Of a stretch of DNA of 64,000 bases, positions 35,379 to 47,171 are shown one piece after another. This stretch comes from Drechslerella dactyloides (taxonomy: Eukaryota > Ascomycota > Orbiliomycetes > Orbiliales > Orbiliaceae). The stretch is from contig JAGTWJ010000001.1 of assembly GCA_020064725.1 (NCBI GenBank), positions 6,477,361 to 6,541,360 on the forward strand, written 5' to 3'. Under the pieces are notes generated by a model. That model saw only the letters and a list, made by a program, of their open reading frames with translations. It ran no database searches and was not told the origin of the DNA. How positions within the stretch are numbered: position 1 is the stretch's first letter; every line of letters begins with the position of its first letter. The translations under genes were made by a program, and so were the position numbers.

Positions 35379-38052
35379 TTAGCCGCCGCCACAGCCTGTA
35401 GTAGATAGTAAGTATTAGCATCCCTTGAAGTCCATTTGATATAATAATAGATGGTGTAGATGGCAAAAGCTGCTTACCTCCGCAACCTTTTTAGGAAAAT
35501 AAAAGTTAGCATCCATCTGCCGTACGGGGCAGGTAAGATATATTCGTGACTTACCTCCACATCCGCCGCCGCCACCACCATCGCCGCCGCCGCCGCCGCC
35601 ATCACCACCGCCAGCTCCTAGAACAGATATAAACGTCAATTGGGCCTATATGGATTTTGCGATTGAAAGGAAGACTAACCGCCACTACCACACCCTCCAC
35701 CACCTCCACCACAGTTGCCACCACTGCTTCCGCAAGCCGCTGTACCGCCGCCGCAGCTACCACATCCGCCGCCAGCACAGCCTCCGCTGGCAACTAAGCC
35801 GCCACAGGTGCCTGCGACACAGTTTCCAGCGGCACCAGCGCCTGTAGAAACACATGCGGGATTGCAACCGTAGACGCCACTGCCAATGCAAGGATCCATC
35901 CCGAAGGGCGGAATGTAGGCTACGCCGAATGGATAGTAGGCGTACGCGTAGTATGGCCCGTAGTAATACTCCCATGCTTCGGGTCGCTTCGGTGGTTTCT
36001 TGCCCTTTTTCGCCCGTTCTTCGCAAAGTCGCTTGTAGGCCTTGTCAAGATTAGCTTTGAGTATCTTTCTCTGGGCCTCGTGAGCTCTGTCCTCCACTCT
36101 GACGACCCCATGTGTTGATATATGATTCCTGGGTTCGTCGGTGCCACATTCGAATTGCATTGGTTTCTTTTGGAACCAGCGACTGACGGTCCCGACTGCC
36201 GACTCGCGGACGACTTGACAGTACCAGCATGCGCATTCGGAGTAGGGTTCCTTGTAGACTTTCTGGTATTCTTTAGTAGTGTATTCGAACGCCGTTGACA
36301 GTTTGGATTCGTCAATTTTATCGTCGTGGTCCACGAATCGAAGCGCTGTTTGAACCGTATAAGTGTAGTAATTCAGAGGCATCGTTTGATGAGTATGCCA
36401 TGCTAGATCGATATCAAGGGTTGGAACGAGAGTTTTCTTCGAGCGGATTCGCATGAGAGTGATGAAACGATCGTAGCGCACACCGGCCCGTTCGACCGTA
36501 GCCCGGACAGCCGGGGAATGGTACCAGTCGAGATCTTGGACCATTTTCTGGACAAAAGTGCCCTGACGGAGAACTGCTCCTACCAAATTTATGCTTTGGG
36601 GCCAAGGGTTGTCCCAATATGCAGCCATCATTCGACGAATGGTTACTTTGTGAATGTTCAGAAATTTGCCTCGCTTGAGATGCTCCGTTGTTGCCGCTTT
36701 GGTGACGATACTGGTACTCAAGATGGCCCCTTCCAGACGCGTTTTGACGGAAGACAGACCGCTGTTTTGTGGTAGTTCACGGATGCTATCCGCGACTTCT
36801 ACCAGCAGGCGATTGGGGAAGGTAACGTTATCCCAAGCCCTCTCGTGTTCCTTGTCAGACTTTGGAAGACCTTTGAGATCTAGAGTAGTACCCGGCATTG
36901 GGTAACTGGAATGTTGCATGCCATCCATATCAGCGATAAATGTGTCCTTTGCGAGAGTATCGACAGTGTGGACTTTTCCGCAGCTCAGTGTTGGACAAAC
37001 GAGTTTGAAATTTTTATCTGCGAATCCAGTATCGTCAGGTGCATTCCAGGGCGCTTCAAAAGTACCCTTGCAGGAGTTACAGGTGCCCTCGTAGTTAGGG
37101 GTGTCGAGATTGTTGAACGGCAGGCTGGTCCTGGCTTCCCATTTGTAGACGGCAGAGTCGTCAAGCTTATACTCGAATGTGCAGGGATCGATGGATTCAT
37201 TCTAGAAAACCGCTCGTTGTAGGTTAGTAGGAATGTGCATGGCTTTCTTGGAACACTGAGGTCTGCAACTCACGATTGGCACCCACGGTAATCCGGTAAA
37301 CCAAAAGTCTAACTTTCCGTACCGGAGACAATCCTCGAAAAAGTTTCTCGGGTTGAGTGTGTAGGCATGCCAGACCATCAGAACGTCAAGTGGAGGTAGA
37401 AGAGTACGGTCAAATGGCATAAATTGCCCGTGCAAGGTAGCTATTTCCATGTCATTCGTGAAGCTATGGCCGAGTTGTAGACGATGCCATGCAGCACCAC
37501 CTCTTTGAGGCGGTATAGTGTTCCACCACTTGTCGAAGCGATAGACAGCCCGCGAAACGAAGATACTCCATCGTTTGTCCTTGAGTCTCAGGTCATCTGT
37601 GATCGGATCGCCGACTCCTGGGACTGTGGCGGCGAAGATACCGGCGGTATTTTCGATCTGATCTCGCATGGCAGCGAAGGCATGGAGGAGCTTCAGATGA
37701 GCAATTTGATGGTCGGGCGATGGGAAAGTATTTGGGATCAGGGTTCCGACGATAGGAGGTACAAATGGAACAGCAGGGGTCTCCGTGAGTGGTGCTTCCG
37801 CAGAATATGGTGGTACCGTGCTACTGGAAATCCCGCGAGCGAAGATGGCTCATACGTTAACTCTTTTTACTATATCATTGGGACCTAGGGAGTTGCATAC
37901 CTTCCCTCATATTCCGATGGCAAGGTTTCCGTTGTGCCTGACGTGCTCAGCTTGGAGTCTGCAGTTGCAGCACCGGTATCGAATGATTCTTTCCTATCGC
38001 TAGGGCCGGCGGCCCCAGCATCTTTCTCTTTGCCCTTCGCAGCCGTCGACAT
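35379..38052 (-). CDS. DUF1399 / glycine-rich-domain-containing (GRDP-like) protein
   Basis: Six predicted exons: 38052-37901, 37823-37274, 37201-35680, 35617-35555, 35486-35478 and 35395-35379, 770 residues, all joins in frame. The DUF1399 hallmarks are present in two places: PPLDVLMVWHAYTLNPRNFF in exon 2, and TLDIDLAWHTHQTMPLNYY in exon 3. Exon 3 also carries a possible metal site, CNSCKGTF with CPTLSCGKVH. The rest of exon 3 is helical, followed by a Tyr-rich patch (YYYGPYYAYAYYPFG) and then a Gly/Cys-rich tail (about 700-770) spread over four exons. The 9-nt exon 5 is optional: skipping it keeps the frame. Plant GRDPs are linked to stress and development, and the fungal function is not known. 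There is no signal peptide. Confidence 0.85.
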
Positions 38053-39822
38053 TTTGGCGCCGAGGGACCTGCACGCTGAGGACTTGATGGATGGATGTGT
38101 TGGTTACGATAAAGAGAGAGGTGCGGTGCTCAAAGGGACCGGTCGCCGCTCTAGTCGTCAAGCCGCTCTGCTATTAAGCGCAGATAGCAAAGAATGTACG
38201 TGATAGGTAGTGGGGTTGTAGCTGGCAGGGTGATCCGTACAATCGAGCGCAGAGGAGAAGGACGGTGTCACCGCTTATAAGCTAGTCCGTGGCCTGCGGA
38301 TGATCCCGAGTATGTTAGCGACAATTTGTCAGTCGGCAGCTTGCCTAGTCATCGAGGCTGTTATCGCGGGGATGCGCACGATAACTGATCCAGCGTGTGG
38401 AACCAGCTGAAGGCTAAGAGGACGGATCAAAGCAGGCAGAGAGAGAGATCATGCATGCATGACCTCGACGGTGAGACTGCGCAGACGAGGTCGGCCCGAA
38501 CGCCAAGGCCGCAATCCACTCTGCCTGAATGCACCCAGCGCACAGCCTGCCTCAAAGTTGGTGCCTGCGATTCCGCAGGCGTAGATACAACGAAGACGAT
38601 AACAGCCGGCCGGTGACTACGCAGCGTTCTGGGCAGGCGTCGGGAGTTCGGAAAGGCTCATTTTCACGGGCTTGATCGCTCGTGTAGCCATGATCATACG
38701 AGGAGGCGAAGCCCAGACCGTAAGTAAGGCGGATCGGGACAAACAGCGACAGGCTCCGACTTTTTGACGTCGCGTATATGTGTACCTTGGAGTTCGCGAT
38801 GCTCAGTGGTGATAAAACTGACTGCCAGGTCTGATTTCACGGCCGCGCATCAACCGTGGCTTCCAGGCTGCCGTGGGATTGCTCGAGGCCGAGGAGGACC
38901 AGTGACGGATTAAAATCCTCAAGGACGGCTTGTTGGCATCGAGAGATGAGGGGGACACAGAGATTGGTGCATGTCCTCTGCCCAAGCTCAGAGGAGTGCT
39001 CGATGGACTCGATCGAGCTAACCTGAGCTATGCCAGGCAGCTCAGCTAAGCTCCAGAGAACATCGCTCGCGGAGTCGAAAATAGGGCGGTGGGGTCGCAA
39101 GTGGGTCCCCAGTCCGATGTCCATAGCGTTCGTTGCCTGAAGCCTTGCGCCGAGGTTGTGCGCGTCTGACTTGCTCTCTGGCGGGGATGTTGGCCACACA
39201 TTGCCAAGGCCAGGCCGGCAAGAACAAGCTTTTCAGTATACGGGATAGTATAATCCTTCGACAATGCAATGCGCGCCTCGAATAGTAGCATTGTGGAGAG
39301 CGCGGGAGGGGAAGGGGAATTCCAAGTATAACGAGAGGCGAGATTGCCCTGCGTACATGCTGTCGGAGTCGCCTGTATGAGATTCCATAACATCGCAAAT
39401 GTACAGAGCTGACCCAGGTGCAACTACTCTCAAGAGCGGCCCCTGCAATGGCATCTTGCTCAGAAACACCATCCTCGGGATATCACGTTCCAACGGCTCT
39501 TACATGTATCGCACGCATCGACCATTCAGCCGCAATGTTGCAACAAATATTAAATCTTTTGGTTTTTTTCCCATACAAGTACAGATCGCATTAGTAGGCA
39601 CATTAACATGAGGGCATTCGGATGGGGTGTAAGTCAACTTCCAGGTCAAATCAAACATATCGAAAGAATACTAAATGAAGGCTGGCCCCGAGCTCGAAAA
39701 AGGAAGAAAGAGAAGGATGTAAGAAGGAAAATAATTCAGCCGCCAAGCTCGGAGGGTTGCGTCCCCGAGACTAATAATTCAGGTTCCCTACGGCCCGAAA
39801 GTGGCAGTCTAGTCGTCGTGAG
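38053..39822. other. intergenic region, 1.8 kb
   Basis: Upstream of the glycine-rich gene and downstream of the App1-like gene, both on the minus strand. It has a stretch of G/C-rich promoter-like sequence (38100-38700) and, near its right end, a dispersed repeat at 39740-39773. Open frames at 38837-39423 (minus) show no domain. No gene supported. Confidence 0.5.
39740..39773 (+). repeat. dispersed 34-bp element, copy 1
   Basis: A 34-base block beginning CCGCCAAGCTCGGAGGG matches a second copy at 45939-45972 in the same orientation at 32 of 34 positions. Both contain CTCGG and CCGAG as inverted arms. This copy lies 50 bases beyond the stop of the App1-like gene. Confidence 0.85.
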
Positions 39823-41245
39823 CTAGAGTTTTAACCCCTCTGCCAGCCCCGCCAACTCGCTAACGTCGTGGAAGGTCTTCCAGATTTCTCGCGAGACTCC
39901 ATCGAATGCCTTCTTGAACCTTTCCGCCGAGTTCTTTTGTGCTTCTTCCGTCTCGTTCACACCGGTCACAAGCCTGATCCAGATAGCTTTGATCGCCCCA
40001 GGGAACGCTTTGTACATCTCTGCGTACGACTCCGGGTCCGTCTGTGTGCTGTCGCCGACGCAGATATACTTGCGGTTGGGAAGCCACTGGCCGATCAACC
40101 GCTTTATTTCCGCTGTTTTATATTCTTGAGTGCCTGTCGACACGGACGCCAACAGTCCAGCAACGGACATCCAGGACATATCGCGGAGGATGGGCTGGCC
40201 GTAAGGGTAATGCGTGCGCAGGAAGGTAAGCAGGAAGGGGTACAGGTTGTAGGGGGAGGCTGAGAGGTAGAACCAAGCTGGCTGGTCCAGAACCTGGTCG
40301 AGGTGCCTGTAAAAGTCGGGGAAACCAGGAGTAGAGCGTGGCTCTTCTGCAAAGGTGTGCACTAGAAGGTCTTTCATAGAGAGCGTATCTGTCACCTTGA
40401 TCGTGTCATCGATATCTGGAACAGCATGTCGACTAGTCAATGCTCCTGCCAATCAAGTGCTTGAATATGAAGGGAGTTGGCGTATACCAGATATTACTGC
40501 CCACCCTTCCGGTTCCACAATCTTCATATCCGTAGTGACCGGGCCAGTCTTGAATTTCGGGGGCAGAATGGCGCTCAGCTTGACAAGTTCGTTCGGTTTG
40601 GGCAGCTCCTCAAAAGGTACCGGAGCTTCTTTGGCGCTGATTCCGCTTGACCCGCTGGCAGGCAGCGGAACTACCCCGCCCTTGTCAACCTTGACGTTGA
40701 GCTTTCGTCCGACAACCGTCTTTCGCAAGAAGAGTTTGGCCCGCTCGGTGATGAGCTCACGGGTTTCCTCATCGTCATCACCGAGGCCAATGATGCCTGC
40801 GACTTCGGCAACAAAATTGGATGGATCTATTCATAAATTTCAATGCAAGAGCTGTTTAGCGTAACCGTCGACGGTCGCAAGTGCATGCATCATGCAGGCT
40901 GCGCTACGGTTGCCGGAAATGCTTACGCTTGCCCGAGTCCTCGTGGAAAAATGAGGCGTTGAACTCCGTCCACAACTGACCATTTTGCCGAAAGGCAGTT
41001 GTCGCATGCAACCAGATCAAATCGTCGTCGTCGACGTTGCTCGGCCAGTTCAGGAAACCCAGGCCGACGTTGGACGTAAGCCTGTTCCACAAGTCCTGCC
41101 AAGAGTCGTCACCAGCGCCTGGAGGCCGCGAGATCGAAAGGCGGTTGTGCATCGCGTCGCGTGTAACGTTACCGGGTAGCACTCGAATATATATCTTTGG
41201 GTTCACGGAGCTCGATATTTGGAGAAGCGAGGAAGACTGGTCCAA
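39823..41245 (-). CDS. App1-type phosphatidate phosphatase domain protein (DUF2183), 5' end unresolved
   Basis: Supported exons: 40415-39823, 40826-40488, and one ending at 40927. The joins are in frame (donors GTATAC and GTAAGC; the first reconstitutes WAVIS-DIDDTIKVTD). The C-terminal ~200 residues are the App1 catalytic domain of the HAD superfamily. DIDDTIKVTD carries the DxDxT nucleophile motif, FYLSASPYNLYPFL supplies the Ser motif, and KYICVGDSTQTDPESYAEMY is the terminal acidic motif. Upstream are NASFFHEDSGK and IIGLGDDDEETRELI segments, as in the fungal App1 branch. The exon ending at 40927 is open back to about 41296 but contains no ATG, so at least one more exon lies upstream. A candidate frame at 41625-41400 needs an 81-nt intron to avoid a stop at 41470-41472. 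Expected role: dephosphorylation of phosphatidate or a similar lipid. Confidence 0.8.
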
Positions 41246-43895
41246 AGGTTCACAATGTCTCTTAGACGCAGATGTATATGGCTTGATGGATGTAGAGTGT
41301 CACGGTCGAGGTGGCAGTCTGGCCGGGTGGCTACCTAAATATCGGAGGTTTGAGGCGGATAACCAAGAAACCAGTACCTGAGCAGGGGCAATCTTCGAAT
41401 CCCACATGGACAGGCACACACGACACTCGCCAGATCGATGTTGACATCGCTATCGGCTAGCTTAAAACTTCAGATCGCCTCGAGGCTCGAATCCAAGGAA
41501 CCGAAGCTCGCGAGGTCACGGCGGGTGCCAGCAAGCGATACCTCTTCGGGCTCTCTCTTGTTCAGCGTGACCGCAGCTCGTGGCGACGCCCAAGCTCCAA
41601 CTACATCAAAATGTCGTCATCTGCGCTGTTCATCAGAGCGACCGGCGCATTGGCGCCAACCGAGCTGACGGCATCGGCTTGGCTGTTTGCTCTCTTCTTC
41701 GCCAGCGGTAGATGGCACTTTGTTGGTACTGTACCGCCCTCGTCCTGGATGTATTCGAGGTTCGTGAGAGCTATTCGACGGTCCACTCCTAAGCCTCCTA
41801 GCTCACGACTTGGGAGTCGGCTCCCCACAATCCGCCGCTCTCGACGAAAGCAGAATTTGATCGCGTCTCCTGCGAGCGGCTGTCCTGTGTGCAGAGCGGC
41901 GAACCCGGTTCCGGGAATGTGTCTGTGCCTCACTTCCCATTCACCATTGTTCTGAGACTCTCTGTCAACTAGTCTCGGCGACTCTGCCTTTTAACCTTAA
42001 CCCCTCTTCCTGTTCTAGGATAGTTCGCGGAGACACGAGATATATGTGTGCAACGTACACTCGTCCCGACTAGCTCAATAAACTAGCAGGTGCATAGGCA
42101 AATCGGAGAAACTCGACGCGATGAGGATCTCATTGCCGCCTTACACCAGCCATGCATGCCTTATCACACTGCCCTCTGCATATATCGTATCTGGAGTCAC
42201 AGTAAAAGAAAAATGCGGTCTTCTGACATGATTTGCCGTCGGAGATGCGTCCAATGCATGCATGTCCAACAAACCTCTGCATGGGCGACAATCAGTGGGG
42301 ACTGGCGACGAGCCGTCGTCGAATTATAATTGCAAACGGAGGAGGCAAGGGGAGGAGTTATTACAAGTACGAGAAGACCTAGCTGAATGTCCTTCTGGAA
42401 CGACCCGATCTGATCTGTCGCGGAACAGTCTGTTTATGGCAGTTCTCGCCCGTTTTGACGGAATCGACTTAGTCACAAACTCGTCAACTCGTCAGAGCTT
42501 GATTAAATCCAAGCGATAGACTTTATTTCCGTCAGCATGCCTATCTTTACCTCCTCCTCTCTCGAGCTGTGGCTTTGTCTCTTTGCTTCTCCCGAGGTTG
42601 GGATCGAGAGCGACAGCTGGGGTCGTCGGGACTTTGTCTCCTGTTCCGGCTAGCGGTTGAGTTCAAGACCCTGGCATTTCTCCGTTTGAATCGGCCTTCT
42701 CTTTCAACACTTCTCTTGAAGGGATGATCGCCAGCATCCTGTTGGTTCGAGTAGAGAGTGCGAGGTTGATTGTTCTTCGACATGCAAGTGGATGTCTGAT
42801 GGCGCACAGCTTCTCCCGGCAGTGTATGCATGCGGCGAGGACGCAGGTGCTGGGTACGAAAACCCACGAGGCATAACTAGCCTCTGTTTGCGCGAATCCC
42901 GATATCATGTGGTGGACCGGGTGTAGGAGAGTCATGCCATGCGTTCTTCTCAGATCTGAAGACCAGGATTTTACGGCCCCCGAATCTATTTCTATCTCTT
43001 GGGTTTTATTGTGTACGGATGCACTAAGGCCCAAATTTGTTCAGGCTCTTTTGAGATCCCTGAAGGCCTTTGTCGCATGGACGTGCACGGATGCTTGGGC
43101 GTCACAAGGTTGTCGCTGTCAAGAAGAAGTTGACATGGCTGGAAGACAGCGAGATCCATGCTTGCTCTTTTTAGACCGAAAGTGAGTGCACGTTAGGCCG
43201 CACGTTTTAGCCGGCTTTCAGCACAAATTGAGGAGTTTGGGCTCCACCCACCACGAGCATTCCAGGCATGATTTGCCAATTATATTACGCCCCTCCGATA
43301 GAACGGTGCGTGGTCCCATTCAATTCACCCTGTGGTGCTTGCAGAAATGAATTCCCCATTGACTTTCTTCCAGGACCCATGTCTGGCGTCGTTGCTTTTT
43401 CCTGAAATGCCCAAACACTGCGGAAGAACCCAGAAAGATTCCTTCTCGAAGACCTAAGGAATTCCTTTTAATAGCTGCCACCTCTTCTGGCATTCTAGTT
43501 CGAGAGCACGTTTTTGTTGTTCGGGAGGAGTCTTTCAACGTCTAGCTTTGAGTAGTACAACGACACCAGAGCCATAGAAAAACGACATTTTACCAAAAGC
43601 TTAATCACGAACAAGATTTCACCGATGCATTCCGTTTAACGACATCCGAAAAGGAAAGACGCAGAATTCGTACTCGGCTTCCTGGTCTTGATTGGAGCAT
43701 ATAGTTGGATACCTCTGGATTGTGACGGGCGTCCGACCGAGCAATCTACAACAAAGCATAGACAACCTGTTTCGCGCCTCGAATTCGGGATGAGGAGGGA
43801 TACCGTATCTCATTTGAGATAGTATCACGGCGAGATGGCCCTCTCAGGGCAAGGCACCATCGTATGTAAACACATTTGGCAAGATCCCGGAACTC
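41246..43895. other. region with possible 5' exons of the App1-like gene, otherwise no gene
   Basis: 41246-41950 may contain the unresolved 5' exons on the minus strand. The remaining ~1.9 kb is the intergenic space before the rhodopsin-like gene. Frames at 42547-43034 (minus) and 42907-43185 (plus) are Arg/Ser-rich or Cys/Trp-rich with no family resemblance. Confidence 0.45.
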
Positions 43896-45268
43896 ATGGC
43901 GTTTCGTATGCAGTCTAACAGTGCATATTTATCCGTGCAGTCGATCGAATGGTGTTTAGTTGTCCTGACATTGAACTTCGTAGTTCTACGGCTTGTCGCT
44001 CGGTTGCTCGTCCAGCGCGATCGTGTGAACATTGGCGATGTATTGCTGGTGTTTGCTTGGCTGGCTCTCTCCATGATGGCAAGCTGCGACACATGGCTTC
44101 TCAAGCTAAGATTGATGACCCCGGACCGAACGTACAATCAAGACCTCACCCAGCTCAGCAACGATCCGGAAACGAATGTCTTGATCCTCAAGATTGTTTA
44201 TGGATCGATCATACCGTATTATACCGGTGTTTGGCTTGTCAAATGTACCATATTGTCGTTCTACTATACCATTATTCCTACTTCTCTCTCGACCTACAGG
44301 AAGGCACTGCATGTGGTAATGGCGGGTGTGCTCGCCTCGATGGCCACAGTGTTATGCATTAACATTTTCTGGTGTTTGCCGATTCGTCGAAACTGGTATG
44401 AGTTTGTGATATCTATAATCCCCTGCTCCTTAGACTTTGTCTTCTAACGCTGCCTTTTTTTTTAACATTCAGGTCGTTAAGCCGCGATAGCGAGTGCCTC
44501 AGCTTTGCTACCATACCTGTATTCATAATATCGACAGCCTGCAATATCCTGACCGACATGGCCATCTTGATTCTGCCTCTACCGCTGCTTAGAAATATCA
44601 AGTTCCAGCATCGCTCCCAGTTGACTGGCATCGCGGCCGTATTTGCACTCGGGTGCTTTGCCATGCTGGCTAGCGTAGTACGAGTTGCTACGTTGGCTGA
44701 TACGGCCATTTTGACGCACGTCGCCGTTTGGTCTTCGGTCGAAGTTGCTGTTGGAATTGCCGTCGCGTCGGTTCCCTCGATTCGCACTCTGGTTCGAAAG
44801 AACCGTGGGTCTATCGGCCTTTCGATTCCGTCACTGGCTCGGGACCAGGAGGAAAGTGCGCAAAGTTGCACGAACAGCAGCAGACCAGGGGGTGCGAAAG
44901 ATTGGATTTCTATGGAAGAAGGAGAGATGGATACTCTGAAAAGCAGAAACCGCGACACGATCAAGTCTCATTCGACGGTTATCACGGTGCCGACCGTCGA
45001 GGAATTAGAGGAGATACGCTGCGAGGACGGTTCGACGATTCGATCGATCAATGACTTGCAAAGGTTCCACGACAGCGTTTTGCTGAGTCGAAATCCAAAC
45101 GACGCTTCACCGAGACTGAATCACGAATGGTCCTTCGACAAAGTTCAATGGCGATACACAGAGCCGGAACCACCCGGACCGATTAACGTGCATGGGTTGG
45201 GTGTAATACCGGACGTCCCACCGCTGCCGCCTCTGCGGACGGTACATATCAGTGCCGGCTTAAGGTGA
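43896..45268 (+). CDS. fungal rhodopsin-like (Pth11-related) seven-span membrane protein
   Basis: join(43896..44395, 44473..45268), 431 residues. The 77-nt intron (GTATGA donor, poly-T, TTCAG acceptor) splits a Trp codon and restores frame. Hydrophobic segments: CLVVLTLNFVVLRLVARLL, IGDVLLVFAWLALSMMAS, ILKIVYGSIIPYYTGVWLVK, ALHVVMAGVLASMATVLCIN, IPVFIISTACNILTDMAILI, LTGIAAVFALGCFAMLASVV and VAVWSSVEVAVGIAVASVPS, that is, seven spans. The arrangement YTGVWLVKCTILSFYY, the FWC between spans 4 and 5, TDMAILILPLPLL, and VEVAVGIAVASVPSIR are characteristic of the fungal rhodopsin-domain family to which Pth11-related proteins belong. There is no CFEM domain at the N terminus. The ~170-residue C-terminal tail is polar and probably cytosolic. 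Ligand unknown. Confidence 0.88.
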
Positions 45269-47171
45269 ATGCTTTCACGTTATGCCGCAGCAAGTTTCCT
45301 ACACTGCGGCAGCATCTCGATTCCCTGTATATGTATTCTTTATCGGGTTCTATCTGTATATATATTTCTTTTGTCTCCTAGGGGTTTTCGCACAAGGCAA
45401 ACATATGGCATTACGGGGCGTTTTTATTTACAATATCCTTCTTGCCGCTCATTCTTTCTCTTTGGCCCTTGATCGATTGTAGAGGGTATATACTAAGGGG
45501 CCATCGTCGCTGGATCTTTATTGGAGTTGTTGGCCATCTTACCGGCTTTGAATTTATTCTGAACGACTGTGGGTTCCTGCTGAGGACTTTTTCGTCTTTA
45601 ACTTTCTATTCTACTACCCATCCTTAAAGCCCATTCTCTCTTTCATCGTTCGCGGATGTACCAATTCTCTGCTTGCTATCGTATGATGATGAACGATACG
45701 GTCTATAGATATAGTTTCGTTCAGCATTTCTCAATATCTCTGTCATCTGGATCTGGGGTAACACGCATGGTGTGTTTTCGGGGTAGTTAAGCGTCCCGGC
45801 ATCTATTTTTAGTTTACTATTCTTTTTGCGTGTACAATAGACGTCTAGACGTACGTCCAGCATAGGAGGGTCTCGTTCTGTTTCGCCCATTACTTGGGCA
45901 TGTATATGCCTATCATACAACATCATCCTGCAAAAGGCCCGCCAAGCTCGGAGGGTGGCGTCCCCGAGATTAGCAAAAGGCTTAGGATTTGAAGCGTCGA
46001 AGCGGTTTAGGTTGGTCTCGCAGTTCCAAACCAACGTTTAAGTTAATTTCGGTCGTTGAGTTCGCGAACTGTACAGTGCAGTGTTGCAGCGGCGGGGAGT
46101 ATTCGGCCACAGCTGCACAGTCGACTCGTCGGCTTACCTAAAATATATTCGACGCCGTCTTCCAGCTTACGTACACGTTGCCCGGCGATAGACTGTACTC
46201 ATTTAAGAAACTGAATGAACACTGGGACACGTAGGCGGGGTTTTGGAGAAATGCCAATTCACAGATTGGATCACCAGCATGAAGCCCAAGGCTGACGCGC
46301 AAGCTGATTACATATATTGAACGCCCCTGACGCAATTTGGGAACAGGCAAACCTGCCCAATGAGCTCTGGCTCCCAGGGCTGGACACAGATATCCTCTGG
46401 CCGAAGATTTTCCCAATCCTGAGCTGTCGCAAAATCGCAGCAGCATCCTATTTCGGTCTTGTGCTAAGCTTTGCCCAGGCTGCTAGGCCAACTGGGTCTC
46501 CGGGCGGGCAACCTATCGGATGCTCGCCAGTTCCAGCCCCCGCTTTCCCACGCAGGATTCTGCTAATGTATTCCGAGTTGGTCCGCCTAGGGCGGCGAGC
46601 GAGCGATTTTGTGCTTTTGCTCGGTATGCCATCCGGCGTGCGCCTGCATCTCTTCTGGCGTCGCCGCTGGGTCATGTACCCAAATGGGCCTGTTGATGAG
46701 AAGTGGGCGAGTGGCTTGGTGGTGAGATGGTGGTGAGATTATATGACAGGATGCTAAAGGATTAGTTAAGTAAGTTAACGCCGCGGTCGAGCAACCGTCT
46801 ACATTCTCCCCGACTATAAGTAAGGCGGGGCGGCCCTGCGTAGCCCCGTCGACTCTTCCTCCAATCATCCTTGACTCGAAGCTGCTGCTGTCTCGCGGGG
46901 GACAGCAGAACGTACGTAGACAGGCTACCTCGTACTGGAATTTGCGCATCAACTGCTTCGACGGGATCGTTCACGGCTGGTCCAAAGTTCTCTCCTTCGC
47001 TCCCCGCTTCGTGGGATTTTAAACATTTCGGCTAACGGATCCAACGAACGTCATCGCATCGCACGAAATCGCGCTGCATCGCATCGACTCGGCGGCGTCT
47101 CGCCCACCGCAGAAAGCTCCCAGTCTCGGCCAAGATTCGCTTCAGCTTGCATCTGGCCGTTCGAGTTCGCC
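45269..47171. other. intergenic region, 1.9 kb
   Basis: Between two plus-strand genes. It holds the second copy of the 34-bp element (45939-45972). Open frames at 45624-46034, 46138-46446 and 46317-46736 lack domains. No gene supported. Confidence 0.5.
45939..45972 (+). repeat. dispersed 34-bp element, copy 2
   Basis: Second copy of the element at 39740-39773 with two mismatches over 34 bases. Flanking sequence is unrelated, so the shared unit is short. Confidence 0.85.
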
